Shown piece after piece: positions 39,401 through 62,200 of a DNA stretch of 64,000 nucleotides (its first letter is position 1; every line of letters begins with the position of its first letter). Origin of the DNA: Scylla paramamosain. Its lineage: Eukaryota; Arthropoda; Malacostraca; Decapoda; Portunidae. The stretch covers positions 2,094,501-2,158,500 of the forward strand of contig NW_026973670.1 in assembly GCF_035594125.1 (NCBI RefSeq), in the 5' to 3' direction. The notes under the pieces are model-generated. The model saw nothing but the letters and a program-made list of their open reading frames with translations. It was not told the DNA's origin and did no database searches. A program made the position numbers and the translations under genes.

Positions 39401-41286
39401 GTTAGCGTTTTGGTATGTAAGGAGCTCAAAAAAACTTAAAGGCATACTCTTGGTAAAAGTTGGTTTCATTCCCATGTAATGTTATTGCCCTGCTTTTTAG
39501 TGCTTTATTGCCTAACACGCTCAAAAACATTCAAAGTCACTTTTCTGGTAATGTCATTTCTTACCAACATAAAGCTAGTTTTACATGCAATTTGGGGTTT
39601 TGGTAAATAAGAATGTGAAAAACACTCAAAATACACGCATTTCGTAAGGTTGTTATGTTTCTCATTTAAGAGTGTTATTCATGAGTACCAGCATTTTGGT
39701 AAATAACAAACTTCTACATATACACGAGTTTTTGCGTTTTTTGCCTTGTGATTCTTGTGAAACTATAAAACTCTCATTATTCACGTTTCTCGTAATGTCC
39801 TTTTGTTTCCCAATATAGAGTGCTTAGCATCCTTTTTCGCGTTTTTTGTAGGTAACAAGATTAAAAACACTCAAAATATACCATTTCGGTAATATTCTAT
39901 TTTTTCATATTTGTTGGTTTGCATCCATTTTAGCGTTTTTCTACCTAAAACACAGAAAAGACACGTTTTCAGTATTTTGTTTTGGATTCTCATTCCATAT
40001 TATTTATCGTTTTGATGCCTAACAAGCTGAAAATCACTCAAGAGACAGGTTTCTGGTAAAGTCGTTTAATTTCCTCATATAGGTGGCTTTGCATGCACTT
40101 TAGGGTTTGGTAAATAACAGTCCGTAAAAAAGCTAAAATTAACTTTTTTGATAATGATCTTTTATCACATAATTGCCCTGAATTTTGCCAGAATTTGGCA
40201 TCTCGGTACCTATGAAGATGAATAAAAAAATAAAATATAATAATATATAAAATATACGTTTTTGGGGATGTTTTTCTATTTCTTCGTATTGGTTGGTTTG
40301 CATCCGTTTTAGCGTTTTTCTACGTAAAACACTGAGAAGACATGTTTTCAGTAATTTTGTTTTGGATTCCCATATTGAGTTACTTCAATGGTATTTATCG
40401 TTTTGGTGCCTAACATGCTAAAAAAAACACTCAAAAGACAGGTTTCTTGTAAAGTCGTTTAGTTTCCATATATAGGTGGCTTTGCATGCACTTTAGTGTT
40501 TGGTACATAACAGTCCGAAAAAAAATCTAGAATTTCCCTGAATTTTGCCAGAATTTTGGCATCTTGGCACCTATAAAGATGAATAACAAAAAAAAAAAAA
40601 TGCTATTTTTTTATTGATATATTTTTTTCTCTATAAAGAGTGTTATTTGTGGGTTTTAAGTTTTTGGTACTTAAGGAACTTAAAAACACTCATAATGCAC
40701 GTTTCTCATAATGTCCTTTCGTTTCCCAAATACAGGGTTCTTTGCATGTATTTAATCGTTTTTATAGGTAACATGATCAAAAACACTCAAAATACATGTT
40801 TTTTGTAATGTTTTTCTGTTTCTCCATAAAGGGTGTTTTGCATGCGTTTTAGCGTTTCAATATGTAAGAAGCTGAAAACATTTAAAGGCAAGTTCTTGGT
40901 AAAATTTAGTTTTATTTCCATGTAATGTGATTGCCCTGCTTTATAGTGCTTTATTGCCTAACACGCTCAAAAACACTCAAAAGACACTCTTCTGGTAATG
41001 TCTTTTTTTTCACATAAAACTAGTTTTGCATACAATTTGGGGTTTTGGTAACTAAGAATGTGAAAAACACTCAAAATACACGCATTTGCTAAGGTTGTTC
41101 TGCATCTCAATTAAGAGTGTTATTCATGAGTTTCAGCGTTTTGGTACCTAAGAATCTCAAAAACACTCATAATGCACGTTTCTCGTAATGTCGCTCTTTT
41201 TCTTCATATAGGGTGCTTTGCATGCATTTTGGCATTTTTTTTCACGTAATACCTGAAAAAAACACTGAAAATACACGCTTTTGGTA
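30488..41286 (+). repeat. Satellite array, forward, about ten HOR copies
   Basis: A-monomer boxes lie near 31722, 32825, 33934, 35050, 36095, 36916, 38043, 39297 and 40747. The last kilobases (39.9-41.2 kb) are less regular, with missing monomers near 40230 and 40530. A local junction at 38463-38476, the palindrome AAACTAGCTAGTTT, joins a truncated E monomer to a D monomer. No gene is supported. Confidence 0.9.
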
Positions 41287-41918
41287 ATAAGAACATAAGA
41301 ACATAAGAAATAAGTATATCTGCAAGAAGAATCTGCTATTATTGACTCCATTATTTTACACTCAACAGAAGTTAAGCTGACAGGTTAGACGTTAAAGTTT
41401 TATCTCCTTTCTTAAAGGTAGATACTATATTCGCCTGCCTCCGAATTACCGATACCTCACATGACTAAAGCGATTTCCTAAGGACAGAAACTAACAGATT
41501 ACTTATAACCTTTTTCCTTTCCTTAAATACTGTGGAATATATTTCATCTGGTCCTGGTGACTTGAACTTTTCAACTTATCTATCTCCTGTTCCACTATCT
41601 CTTTTAGTTATGGTAATATCTGTCAGCTTCTCATCCTCTTCTACTCTAAATATCTTCTCACTATTCGGCAAACCCTGCATGTTTTCCTGGGCAAAGACAA
41701 TTAAAAAATACTCGCTCACAATTTTACTAATCTCTAATTCATTATATTATGGCCTTAAAACCACTTCCCCTGTCTTTAATCCCATATATACTACTCCTTC
41801 GCCTAATGTAGTGTTTTAACCTCAGTCATCCATTTAGGATCATTCTTCTGCGATCTTTTTCTTCTGTAAGGGATGTTCCCTAACTGTCCTGAATGTAATT
41901 TATCAACGAAATATTTAT
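41287..41918 (-). pseudogene. CR1-like non-LTR retrotransposon RT fragment, inserted in a satellite monomer
   Basis: This is non-satellite sequence. On the minus strand it translates in pieces to the linker and N-terminal part of a non-LTR reverse transcriptase: GIKDRGSGFKA, then FKSPGPDEIYSTVFK (41535-41561), LLVSVLRKSL, RRQANIV, FKKGDKTLTSN (41399-41416 encodes FKKGDK), and MESII near 41350. SPGPDEI and the FKKGDK region are standard in CR1/L2-group elements. Several stops and frameshifts break it. At low coordinates it ends in AAGAACAT repeats, the complement of the (TTCTTATG)-like tails of such elements. The satellite B monomer resumes at CTTCTCCATAAAGG, so the fragment lies inside one monomer. 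It sits at the border between homogeneous and diverged satellite. Confidence 0.75.
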
Positions 41919-44835
41919 TTCGCTTCTCCATAAAGGGTGTTTTGCATGGGTTTTAGCGTTTCTGTACATAAGAACCTATAAAACACGTTTTAAGTAATGT
42001 TGTTTAGTATTCCTTTATAGAGTGCTTTCCATGTTTTTTAGCGTTCTGGTGTCTAACACGTTGAAAAACACTCAAAAGGCACGTTGATGATAATGTCGTT
42101 TCGTTTCCCGATAAAGGGGGCTTCCAATGCATTTTGTCTTTTGGTACTTAACAATATGAAAAAAAGTTTAAGTAAAAGTTTTCGGTAGAGTTGTTTTTCC
42201 ATATAAAGTGCTAATCATGTGTTTTTGAGTCTTGGTACCTAAAAAGCTCAAAATCTCTCATAATACACTTTTCTCGTAATGTCCTTTGTTTTCTCCATGT
42301 AGGATGCTTTGCGTGTAATTTGGCATTTTTGTACTTAACAAGCACAAAAACAATGAAAATACAAGTTTTTGGTAATGTTATTCTGTTTCTTCATAAAGGT
42401 TGTTTTGCATGCGTTTCAGCGATTTCGCACGTAAGAAGGTCAAAAACACTCTAAAGATAGTTTCTTGGTAATGTTATTTTATATTGCTAAATAGGGTGCT
42501 TTCAATGCTTTTTAGCATTTTGATTCCTAACACTCAAGTTTCCTGTAATATAGTTTTGCTTCTTCATATAGAGATCTGCATGCATTATGATGTTTTGCTA
42601 CATAATATGAGAAACGCTCAAAATAAAGGTTTCAGGTAATGTTGTTCTTTTTCTTTATATAGTGTGCTATTCATGCGTTTTAGCGTTTTGGTACTTAGGA
42701 AGCTCAAAAACACTAATAAAACTTTTTTCTCCTAATGTCTTTCTATTTCCCCATATAGGATGCTTCCTATGTATTTTGACGTTTTGGTACATAACAAGGT
42801 AAAAAAAAATAAATAAATAAAAACACGTTTTTGGTGATGTTCTGTTTCTCTATTAAGAGATATAGGATATATTCAATTTTCATTCAAGCGGTTTAGTGTT
42901 TGGTACCTAAGAGACTCAAAACACTGACAATGCACGTTTCTCGTAGTGTTCTATCGTTTCCGCATACAGGGTGCTTTACATGCATTTTTAATATGATGTA
43001 CGTAACAGACTCACAAAGACTCAAAATACACGTTTTTGATAAGGTTTTTCTATTTGGTAAGGTTATTCGTGTTTGTTGCACGTGTTTTAGCGTTTTGGTA
43101 CGTAAAAAGTTTAAAACACTTAAAAGACATGCTTATTATTTTGCATTTCTATATAAGGTGCTTTCTATGCTATTTAGCATTTATGTAAAAAACACATAAA
43201 AACATTTCTTACATTATTGTTAAATTTTCTCGTATAGCGAGCAAGCATTATGGTGTTTTGCTACCTGACAATGTGAAAAACATTCAAATTACACGATTTT
43301 GGTAATTTGTTTCTCTTTCTCCATACAGTGTGCTACTCATTTATTTTAGCGTTTTGGTACCTAAGAAGCTAGAAAGAAAAATTCATAATACACGTTTTTT
43401 GTTATGTCCTTTCATTTCCTCATATAGGGTCTTTTTTGTGCTTTGGTACCTAACAGGGTGTTTGCATGTATTTTGACATTTTAGTTCGTAAGAACCTAAA
43501 AAAAAAACACTCCAAAGACACGTTTTAGTAAAGTTGTTTTGTATTCCCCTATAGGGTGATTTCGTTGCTTCTTACTGATTTGGTGCCTAACACGCACAAA
43601 AAAATAACAAAAGACAAGTTTCTAGTTATTTCGTTTCGTTTCTTCATATAGGTTGCTTTACATGCATGTTGGCGTTTTGGTAATTATCAATGTAAAAAAA
43701 TACACGTTTTTGGTAAGGGTTTTTTTTTTTTCTTCAGAGGACTATTGAAGCTTTTTACTGACTTGGTACTTAAGAAAGTAATGAAAAAAAATAACATAAC
43801 AAACGTTTCTCGTAATGTCCTTTCATTTCCATATGCAGGGTGTTTTGTTTGATTATGAGCGATTTTGTACATAATACGCTCAAAGACACTCAAAATACAC
43901 GTTTTTGGTAAATGTATTCTGTTTCTCTATATAGGGTATTTTCATGCGTTTTTAATGTCGTTTTATATATCTATTTCTCCATATAGGGTGTTATTCATAC
44001 GTTTTACCCTTTTGATACTAAGAAGGTCAAAAACACTCATAATACACGTTTCTCGTAATGACTTCATTTTTCCCATATAGGGTATTTTCGATTCATTTAG
44101 GCGTTTTTTACGTAACAATCTTACAAAACACTCAAAATACTTGTTTTTGGTAATGTTATTCTGTTTCTCCATAAAGGATGTTTTCTATGTTTTTTTTTTT
44201 TTTTATCGTTTTGGTACGTAGGACACTCAAAAGAAACGTTTTCTTAATGTTGTTTTGTATTCCCATATCAGGTGATTTGTATGCTTTTTAGCATTTTTGT
44301 GCCTAACACGCTGAAGAACACATTTTAGATACGTTTCTGAAATCTCGTTTCCTTTCCTCAAATAGGGGGCTTTACATTCATTATGGCGTTTTGATTCATA
44401 ACAATGTGAAAACACTGAAAATTTACGTTTTTGGTAATGTTATTTCATATAGAGTGTTATTCATGCATTTTAGCGACTTCGTATCTAATAAGTAAAAAAA
44501 AAAAAAACACCAATAGTACACATTTTAATAACGTCTTTTCATTTTCCCATTTAAGATATTATATATGCATTTTGGCGTTTTTCTACTTAACTAACTCAGA
44601 AACACTCGAAATATTTGTTTTTGATATTATTTCTCCGTTTTTTTTTTCATGCGATTTAGCGTTTCGGTACGTAAGAAAGTAAAAAATAATGAAAACACAC
44701 GTTTATGGTAAAGTTGTTTTGTTTTCCTTTATAGGGTGCTTTCCATGCTTTTTAGCGTTTTGGTGCCTAGCACGCCAATAAACATTCCAAAGGCACTTTT
44801 CTGGAAATCGCTTTTCCTTTCCTCATATAGGGTAC
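41919..44835 (+). repeat. Diverged satellite, forward, five-monomer pattern
   Basis: It is the same monomer family, recognisable by TTTTAGCGTTTTGGTAC and CACTCATAATACACGTTTCT, but without the 1.1-kb unit. The J1/J2 insertion segment and the half monomer are missing. Monomers with ACACGTTTCTCGTAATG recur near 42255, 42710, 42930, 43383, 43797, 44036 and 44510, often 410-480 bases apart, close to five monomers. Several monomers are partial. No gene is supported. Confidence 0.8.
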
Positions 44836-45275
44836 AAAAACATGTATTAGTAGTGTTTTCGAAAACGCCAAAGTGCATGCAAAGTAAGCTGTACGGGAGA
44901 AACAAAACGTGTCTTTTGAATGTTTTCAGCTGTTTACGTACCAAAACACTAAAATGCAGGGAAAAGAAACTTCATGGAGAAACAAAATATTATTGCCAAA
45001 AACGTGTATTTTGAATGTTTTTAAGCTTATTACGTACCAACACGCAAAAATTCATCCATTTCATTTCATTTCGGTGCTTTTCAACGTTAGCACCAAAACT
45101 CTAAAGAGCATGGAAGACACTCTATATAGAAATCAAAACAACATTATCAAAATGGTATCTTTTGAGTGTTTTTTATCTTCTTACGTTCCAAAATGCTAAA
45201 ACGATAAATAGCCTTTATCGGGAGACATTACCAAAAACGTATGATTTAAGCGTTTTCCAGCTTTTTAGAAACCAA
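44836..45275 (-). repeat. Diverged satellite, inverted block
   Basis: The monomers read reversed, for example GTACCAAAACACTAAAATGC and CGCCAAAGTGCATGCAAAG. Forward orientation returns by about 45290 (ATTACCTAAGAAGCTC). The junction sequences differ from those of the recurrent inverted blocks, so this is a separate event. Confidence 0.75.
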
Positions 45276-54346
<9,071 letters not shown>

Positions 54347-54361
<15 letters not shown>

Positions 54362-54381
54362 TACCTTACCAAATTGTGTAT
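54347..54381. repeat. 15-bp perfect inverted repeat at an inversion breakpoint
   Basis: The arms ATACACAATTTGGTA and TACCAAATTGTGTAT flank a five-base spacer, TACCT. Forward satellite lies to the left and reverse satellite to the right, so the hairpin is the turning point of a fold-back junction. The sequence derives from the start of an E monomer. Confidence 0.9.
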
Positions 54382-54945
54382 TTTGAGTGTTTCTCACATT
54401 CTTAGTTACGAAAATGCCAAATTACATGCGAAACTACCTTCATATGGGGAAAAAAAAATGACTATCAAAAAAGTGCCTTTTTAGTGTTTTTGAGCGTGAT
54501 ATGCAACAAAGCACTAAAAAGCACAACAATCACATTACATGGGAATAAAACCAACTTTTACGAAGACCTTGCCTTTAAGTGTTTTTTAACTCCTTACATA
54601 CCAAATCGCTAAAACGCATGTAAAACACTCTTTATGGAGAAACAGAATAACATTACGAAAAACATGTATTTTGAGTGTTTTTGATCATGTAACCTATAAA
54701 AACGCTTAAATACATGTAAAGAACCCTATGTTTGTATAACAAAAGGACATTACGAAAATCGTGTATTATGAGTGTGTTTTTAAGTTCCTTATGTACCAAA
54801 AAGCTAAAACCCACAAATAACACTCTTTATAGAGAAATTTTTTTTTTTTTTTGTTATTCATCTTCATAGGTACCGAGATGCCAAAATTCTGGCAAAATTC
54901 ATGGAAATTTTATAAAAAAAAAATCATCATAAAAAATGATATTAG
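54362..54945 (-). repeat. Satellite, inverted block (E to J1 monomers)
   Basis: The order is reverse E, D, C, B, A (box near 54710), J2 and J1. The block ends in an AT-rich junction near 54945, after which a forward E monomer follows. Its breakpoints differ from those of the recurrent inverted blocks. Confidence 0.8.
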
Positions 54946-55964
54946 ACAGAGTTCTGTTTATTGATTAAAAGTGTTATTCATGCATTTCATCTTTTTTTCT
55001 ATGTAAGAAATTTTTCTATATACACGAGTTTTTGCGTTTATTGCCTTGTGGTTCTTTTAAAACTATAAAACACTCATTATACACGTTTCTCGTAATGTCC
55101 TTTTGTTTCCTAATATAGAGTGCTTTACATCCATTTTTGCATTTCTTTGTAGGTAACAAGCTCAAAAACACACAAAATATATCTTTTTGGTAATATTATT
55201 CTATTTCTTTATATAGGTTGGTTTGCATCCGCTTTAACGTTTTTCTACGTAAAACACTGAAAAGACACGTTTTCAGTAATTTTCTTTTGGATTCACATAT
55301 TGACTGACTTCCATATTATTTATCGTTTTGGTGCCTAACATGCTGAAAAACACTGAAAAGACAGGTTTCTGGTAAAGTCGTTTAACATCTTTATATAGGT
55401 GGCATGCACTTGAGAGTTTGGTACATAACAATCCGAAAAAAAAGCTATAATTAACTTTTTTGTTAATGTTCTTTTTTCCAAATAAATTCCCTGAATTTTG
55501 GCAGAATTTTGGCATCTCGGTACCTATAAAAATAAATAACAAAAAAAAAAAAATCCTATTATTTTATTTTTTATTAATTTTTTTTTTTTCTAAATAAAGA
55601 GTGTTATTTTTGGGTTTTAGCTTTTAGGAACTGAAGGAACTTAAAAAAACACTTATAATACACGTTTCTCGTAATGTCCTTTCGTTTCCCAAACATAAGG
55701 TTCTTTGCATGTATTTAAGCGTTTTTAAGATAACATGATCAAAAACACTCAAAATACATGGATTTGGTAATATTATTCTGTTTCTCCATCAAATGTATTT
55801 TGCATGCGTTTTAGCGTTTTGGTATGTAAGGAGCTCAAAAAACACTTAATGGCAAGTTCCTGGTAAAATTTGGTTTTATTCCTATGTAATGTGATTGCCC
55901 TTCCTTTTAGTGCTTTATTGCGCAACACGTTCAAAAACACTCAAAATATACGCAAGGCCTCGCA
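54946..55964 (+). repeat. Satellite, forward, one HOR equivalent
   Basis: It runs from a forward E monomer through F, G, H, I, J1, J2, A (box near 55707), B and C up to the recurrent inversion junction CAAGGCCTCGCATATGAGG. No gene is supported. Confidence 0.85.
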
Positions 55965-56255
55965 TATGAGGAAATTAAAGACCTTACCAGAGATCTGTCT
56001 TTTGAGTGTTTTTCAGCATGTTAGGCATCAAAACGATAAATAATAAGGAACTCACTCTATATGGGAATCCAAAAGAAAATTACTGAAAACGTGTCTTCTC
56101 AGTGTTTTACGTATAAAACATTGCGAGAAAAATGTAAAATGAATGTTTTATAATTCAAAAAATCCATAAGGCAAAAAACGCAAAAACTCGTATAAATGCT
56201 GAAACTCATGAATAACACTCTTAATTGAGAAACAGAGCAAACTTTCTTAATGCGT
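55965..56255 (-). repeat. Satellite, short inverted block, internally deleted
   Basis: Both junctions match those of the blocks at 20.9 and 30.0 kb, but the length is about 290 bp. The middle (most of G and the start of F) is missing at GTTTTACGTATAAAACATTG near 56100. Confidence 0.8.
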
Positions 56256-59200
56256 GTCAAAAACACTAAAAGACAAGTTCTTCGTAAAAGTTGGTTTTAT
56301 TCCCATGCAATGTGATTGCCCTGCTTTTTAGTGCTTTATTGCCTAACACACTCAAAAACACTCAGACACTTTTCTGGTAATGTCATTTTTTTCCCACATA
56401 AAGCTAGTTTCGCATGGAATTTGGGGTTTTGGTAACTAAGAATGTAAAAAACACTCAAAATACACGCATTTAGTAAGGTTGTTCTGTTTCTTGATTAAGA
56501 GTGTTATTCATGAGTTTCAGTATTTTGGTATCTTAGAAACTTCTCCATACAGTCAAATTTTTTCGTTTTTTGCATTGTGCTTCTGGTGAACTATAAAACA
56601 CTCATTATACACGTTTCTCATTATGTCCTTTTTTTTTTTCCTTATATAGAGTGCTTTGCATCCATTTTTTGATTCCCATATAGATTGACTTCCTTGGGTT
56701 TTATCATGTTGGTTCCTAACATGCTGAAAACACTCATAAGACAGTTTTCTGGCAAACACGTTTAATTTCCCCATATAGGTGGTTTGCATGCACTTTAGGG
56801 GTTTGGTACATAACAGTTCGAAAAAAAAGCTAAATTTAACTTTTTTGATAATGTTCTTATTTCACATAATTTCCTGAAATTTGCCCGAATTTTGGCATTT
56901 CGGTACCTGTGAAGATGAATTAGAAAGAAAAAAAATATTGTATTTTTTTCATTTATTTATTGTTTCTCAATAAAGAGTGTTATTTGTGGCTTTTAGCTTT
57001 TTGGTAATTAATGAACTTAAAAAACATTCATAATACTCGTTTCTCGTAATCTCCTTTCGTTTCACAAAAATAATGTTCTTTGCATTTATTTAAGCGATTT
57101 AATTGGTATTATGATCAAAAACACTCAAAATACATGTTTTTTGGTAATGTTATTCTGTTTCACCATAAAGAGTGTTTTGCATGCGTTTTAGTGTTTTGGT
57201 ATATAAGATCAAAAACACATAAATGCAAGTTTTTGGTAAAAATTCGTTTTCCTGCAATGTAATGTGATTGCCCTCCTTTTAGTGCTTTATTTTCTATCAC
57301 GCTCAAAAACAATCAAAAGACACTTTTCTGGTAAAGTGTTTTTTTTTTCCACAAATCTATTTTCGCATGCAATTTTGGGTTTTGATAAGAATGTGAAAAG
57401 CAATCAAAATACATGCATTTATTAAGGCTGTTGTGTTTCTCAATTAGGAATGTTATTCATGAGTTTTAGCATTTTTGTATCTAGGAAACTTCTATATATA
57501 CACGAGATTTTGCGTTTTTTGCCTTGCGGTTCTTTTGAACTATAAAACACTCATTATACAATTTTTTTTGCAATGTTCTTTTCTTTCCCAATATAGAGTG
57601 TTTTGCATCAATTTTCGCGTTTTTTGTAGGTAACATGCTCAAAAACACTCAAAATATACCTTTTTAGTAACGTTTTTCTATTTCTTGATATTGGTTGCTT
57701 TGCATCCGTTTTTCTACGTAAAACACTGAGAAGACACGTTTTCAGTAGGTTTTTTTTGGATTCCCTTTATTATTTATCGTTTTGGTGCCTAACATGCTAA
57801 AAAAAAAACACTCAAAACACATATTTCTTGTAAGGTCGTTTAATTTCCTCATATAGGAGTCTTTGCATGCACTTTAAGGTTTGGTACATAACAGTCCGAT
57901 AAAAAAAAAACGGAAATTAACTTTTTTGATAATACTCTTTTATCATATGATTGCCCTGAATTTTCCCAGAATTTTGGCATCGCGGTACCTATGAATATGA
58001 ATATATATATAAAAAAAAAAAAAATCTTATTTTTTTATATTTTTATTTTTTATTTTCTAAATAAAGAGTGTTATTCGTGGGTTCTAGCTTTTTGGTACTT
58101 AAGGAACTTAAAAAAACACTCATAATACACGTTTCTCGTAATATCCTTTTGTTTCCCAAACATAATGTTCTTTGCATGTATTTAAGCGTTTTTATAGATA
58201 ACAATATCAAAAACACTAAAAATACATGTTTTTGGTAATGTTGTTCTGTTTCTCCATAAAGTTTGTTTTTGTATGCGTTTTAGCAGTTTGGTATATAAGG
58301 ACCTCAAAAACACTTAAAAGCATTGGTGTTATTCCAATGTAATATGATTGCCCTGCTTTTTAGTGCTTTATTGCCTATCACGCTCAAAAACACTTAAAAG
58401 ACACTTTTCTGGTAATGTCATTTTTTTCTCACATAAAGGTGGTTTCGCATGCAATTTGGGGTTTTGGTAACTAAGAATGTGAAAAGCACTCAAAATACAC
58501 GCATTTAGTAAGGTTGTTCTGTTTCTCAATTAAGAGTGTTATTCATGAGTTTCAGCATTCTGGTATCTAGGAACCTTCTCCATATACACGAGTTTTTGTG
58601 TTTTTAGCCTTTTAGTTCTTTTGAACTATAAAAACTCATTATACACTTTTCTTGGAAAGTCCTTTTGTTTTTTAATAGAGTGCTTTGCATCAATTTTCGC
58701 GTTTTTTGTAGGTAAAAAGCTGAAAAACACAAAAAAATATACCATTTTGGTAATGTTTTTCTATTTCTTGATATTGGTAGGTTTGCATCCGTTTTAGCGT
58801 TTTTCTACGTAAAAGAAAGAAAAAACACGTTTTCAGCAATTTTGTTTTGGATCCTCATATAGAGTGAGTTCCTTATTATTTATCGTTTTGGTGCCTAACA
58901 TGCTGAAAACACTCAAAAAACAGATTTCTGGTAAGATCGTTCAATTTCCTCATATAGAAGTCTTTGGATGCACTTTAGGGTTTGGTACATAACAGTCCGA
59001 AAAAAAAAGCTAAAATTTACTTCTTTGATAATTTTTTTTTAACATATAATAGTCCTGAATTTTCCCAGAATTTTGGCATCTCGGTACCTATGAAGATGAA
59101 TAAAAAAAAAAAATTCCTATTTTTTTTATTTTCTTACTTTTTTTTCTAAATAAAGAGTGTTATTTGTGGGTTTTAGCTTTTTGGTACTTAAGGAACTTAA

Positions 59201-62200
59201 AAACAATTATAATACACATTTCTCAAAATGACCTTTCGTTTCTTATGTTTCTTATGTTTCTTGTGTTTACATAAGGTTTTTTGCATGTATTTAAGCGTTT
59301 TTATAGGTAACATGATAAAAAACACTCAAAATATATGTTTTTGGTAATTTTATTCTCTTTCTCCATAAAAGGTGTTTTGCATGCGTTTTAGCGTTTTCGT
59401 ATGTAATGAGATAAAAAACACTTAAGGGCAAGTTCTTGGTAAATGTTGTTATTATTCCCATGTAATGTGATTCCCCTGCTTTTTGGTGCTTTATTGCCTA
59501 ACACGCTCAAAAACACTCAAAAGACACTTTTCTGGTAATATTTTTTTTCCCACATAAAGCTAGTTTTCCATGGAATTTGGGGTTTTGCTAATTAAGAATG
59601 TGAAAAAAAAAATCAAAACACAGGGTTTAGTAAGGTTGATTCTATTTCTTAATTAAAAGTGTTATTTATGAGTTTCAGCATTTTGGTATGTAAGAAACTT
59701 TTCTAATACACACATTTGGTAAGGTATTTCTGTTTCAAAATTAAAAGTGTTATTGATGAGTTTCAGCTTTTTGGTATGTAAGAACTTCTTTATGTACAGG
59801 AGTTTTTGAGTATTTTACCTTGTGGTTCTTGTCAAACTATAAAACGCTCATTCACGTTTCTCGTAATGTCCTCTTCTTTGCCAATATAAAGTGCTTTCCA
59901 TCCATTTTTGCATTTTTTTTGTAGGTAACAAGCTAAAAAAAACATCAAAATATATCTTTTTTTGTAATGTTATTCTATTTCTTCATATTGGTTGGTTTGC
60001 ATCCGTTTTAGCGTTTTTCTACGTAAATCTTTGAAAAGACACGTTTTAAGTAATATTGTTCAGATTGCTGAAAAACACTCAAAAGACAGGTTTCTGGTAA
60101 AGTCGTGAAATTTCCCCATATAGGTGGATTTGCATGCACTTCAGAGTTTGTACATAACTCCGGAAAAAAGCTAAAATTATTTTTTTTTATAATGATTTTT
60201 TTTTACAAAATATCCATGAATTTTGCCAGAATTTTGGCATCTCGGTACCTATGAAGATGAATAACAAATTTTTTTTTTCTCTCTATAAAAAGTTATTTGT
60301 GGGTTTTAGTTTTTTGGTACTTAAGGAACTTAAAAACACTCATAATACACGATTTTCGTAATGTCCTTTCATTTTCCAAACATAGGGTTCTTTGCATGTA
60401 TTTAGGCATTTTTATAGGTAACATGGTCAAAAACACTCAAAATACATGTTTCTGGTAATGTTATTCTGTTTTTCCATAAAGGGTGTTTTGCAAGCGTTTT
60501 AGCGTTTTGGTATGTAAGAAGCTCAAAAATACGTAAAGGCAGGTTCTTGGTAAAAGTTGGTTTTATTCCCATATAATGTGATTGCCCTCCTTTTTAGTGC
60601 TTTAGTGCCTATCACGCTCAAAAACACTCAAAAGACACTCTTTTGGTAATGTCATTTTTTTCCCACATAAAGCTAGTTTCACATGCAATTTATGGTTTTC
60701 GTAACTAAGAATGTGAAAAGCACTCAAAATACATGCATTTGGTAAGGTTGTTCTGTATTCTTAATTAAGAGTGTTATTTCTGAGTTTCAGCATTTTGGTA
60801 TCTAAGAAACTTCTCCATGTACACCGAGTTTTGCGATTTTTGCCTTGTGGCTGTTGTGAAACTATAAAACACTCATTATACACGTTTCTCGTAATGTCCT
60901 TTTGTATCCCAATATAGAGTGCTTTCCATCCATTTTCGCGTTTTTTGAAGGTAAGAAGCTCAAAAACACTCAAAATATACCTTTTTGGTAATGTTATTCT
61001 ATTTCTCCATATTCGTTGGTTTGCATCCGATTTAGCGTTTTTTCTACGTAAAACACTGAAAAGACACTTTTTCAGTAATTTTGTGATGGATTCCCACATT
61101 GAGTGACTTCCATATTATTTATCGTTTTGGTGGCTAACATGCTGAAAAAAAACACAAAAGACAGGTTTCTGGTAAGGTCGTTTAATTTCCCCATATAGGT
61201 GGCTTTGCATGCACTTTAGGGTTTGGTACATAACAGTCCGAAAAAAAGCTAAAATTAACTCTTTTTCATAATGTTCTTTTTTCACATAATTTCCCTGAAT
61301 TTTGGCAGAATTTTAGCATCTCGGTACCTATGAAGATGAATAAAAAAAAATCCTATTTTTTCATTTATTTTTTTTCTCTATAAATAGTGTTATTTGTGGG
61401 TTTTAGCTTTATGGTACTTAAAGAACTTAAAAACACTCATAATACACGTTTCTCGAAATGTCCTTTCGTTTCCCAAACATAAGATTCTTTGCATGTATTT
61501 AAGCGTTTTTATAGGTAACATGATCAAAAACACTCAAAATACATGTTTTTTGTAATGTTTTTCTGTTTCTAAATAAAGGTTGTTTTGCATGCGTTTTAGC
61601 GTTTTGGTATATAAGGAGCTCAAAAACACTTAGAAAAAACACTTGGTAAAAGTTGGTTTTATTCCCATGTAATGTGATTGTCCTGCTTTTTAGTGCTTTA
61701 TCGCCTATCATGCAATCACACTTAAAAGACACTTTTCTGGTAATGTCATTTTTTTTCCCACATAAAGCTACTTTCACATAAAATTTGGGGTTTTGGTAAC
61801 TAAGAATGTGAAAAACACTCAAAATACACGCATTTGGTAAGGTTGTTCTGTTTCTCAATTAATAGTGTTATTCAGGAGTTTCACCATTTTGGTATCTAAG
61901 AAACTTCTCCATATATACGAGTTTTTGCGTTTTTTGCCTTGTGCTTCTTGAAAATCTATAAAGCATTCATTATACACGTTTCTCGTAATGTCCTTTTGTT
62001 AACCAATATAGAGAACTTTCCATCCATTTTCGCGGTTTTTTTTTTGTAAAAAGCTCAAAAATACTGAAAATATACCTTTTTGGTAAACTTATTCTATTTT
62101 TTCATGTTTTAGCATTTTTTCTATTTAAAACACGGAAAAGACACGTTTTCAGTAATTTGTTTTGGATTCTCAAATAGAATGAATTCCATATTGTTAATTG

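Noticed and set aside
41532..41819. Plus-strand open frame of 96 codons
   Set aside because: The minus strand carries the recognisable reverse-transcriptase motifs, so the plus-strand frame is its shadow.
59235..59270. TTTCTTATG triplication as the tail of a CR1-like element
   Set aside because: It resembles the tail next to the fragment at 41.29 kb, but no element body is attached and the surrounding A monomer is otherwise intact. Local slippage is simpler.
61499..61858. Recurrent minus- and plus-strand open frames of 60-120 codons throughout the satellite, with a peptide repeat of about 32 residues (…LSVFELL…YQNAKTHAK…)
   Set aside because: The monomer is about 96 bp, 32 codons, so any frame without a stop stays open across several monomers. 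The frames begin and end at random points, are broken differently in each copy, and exist on both strands. They are by-products of the repeat.
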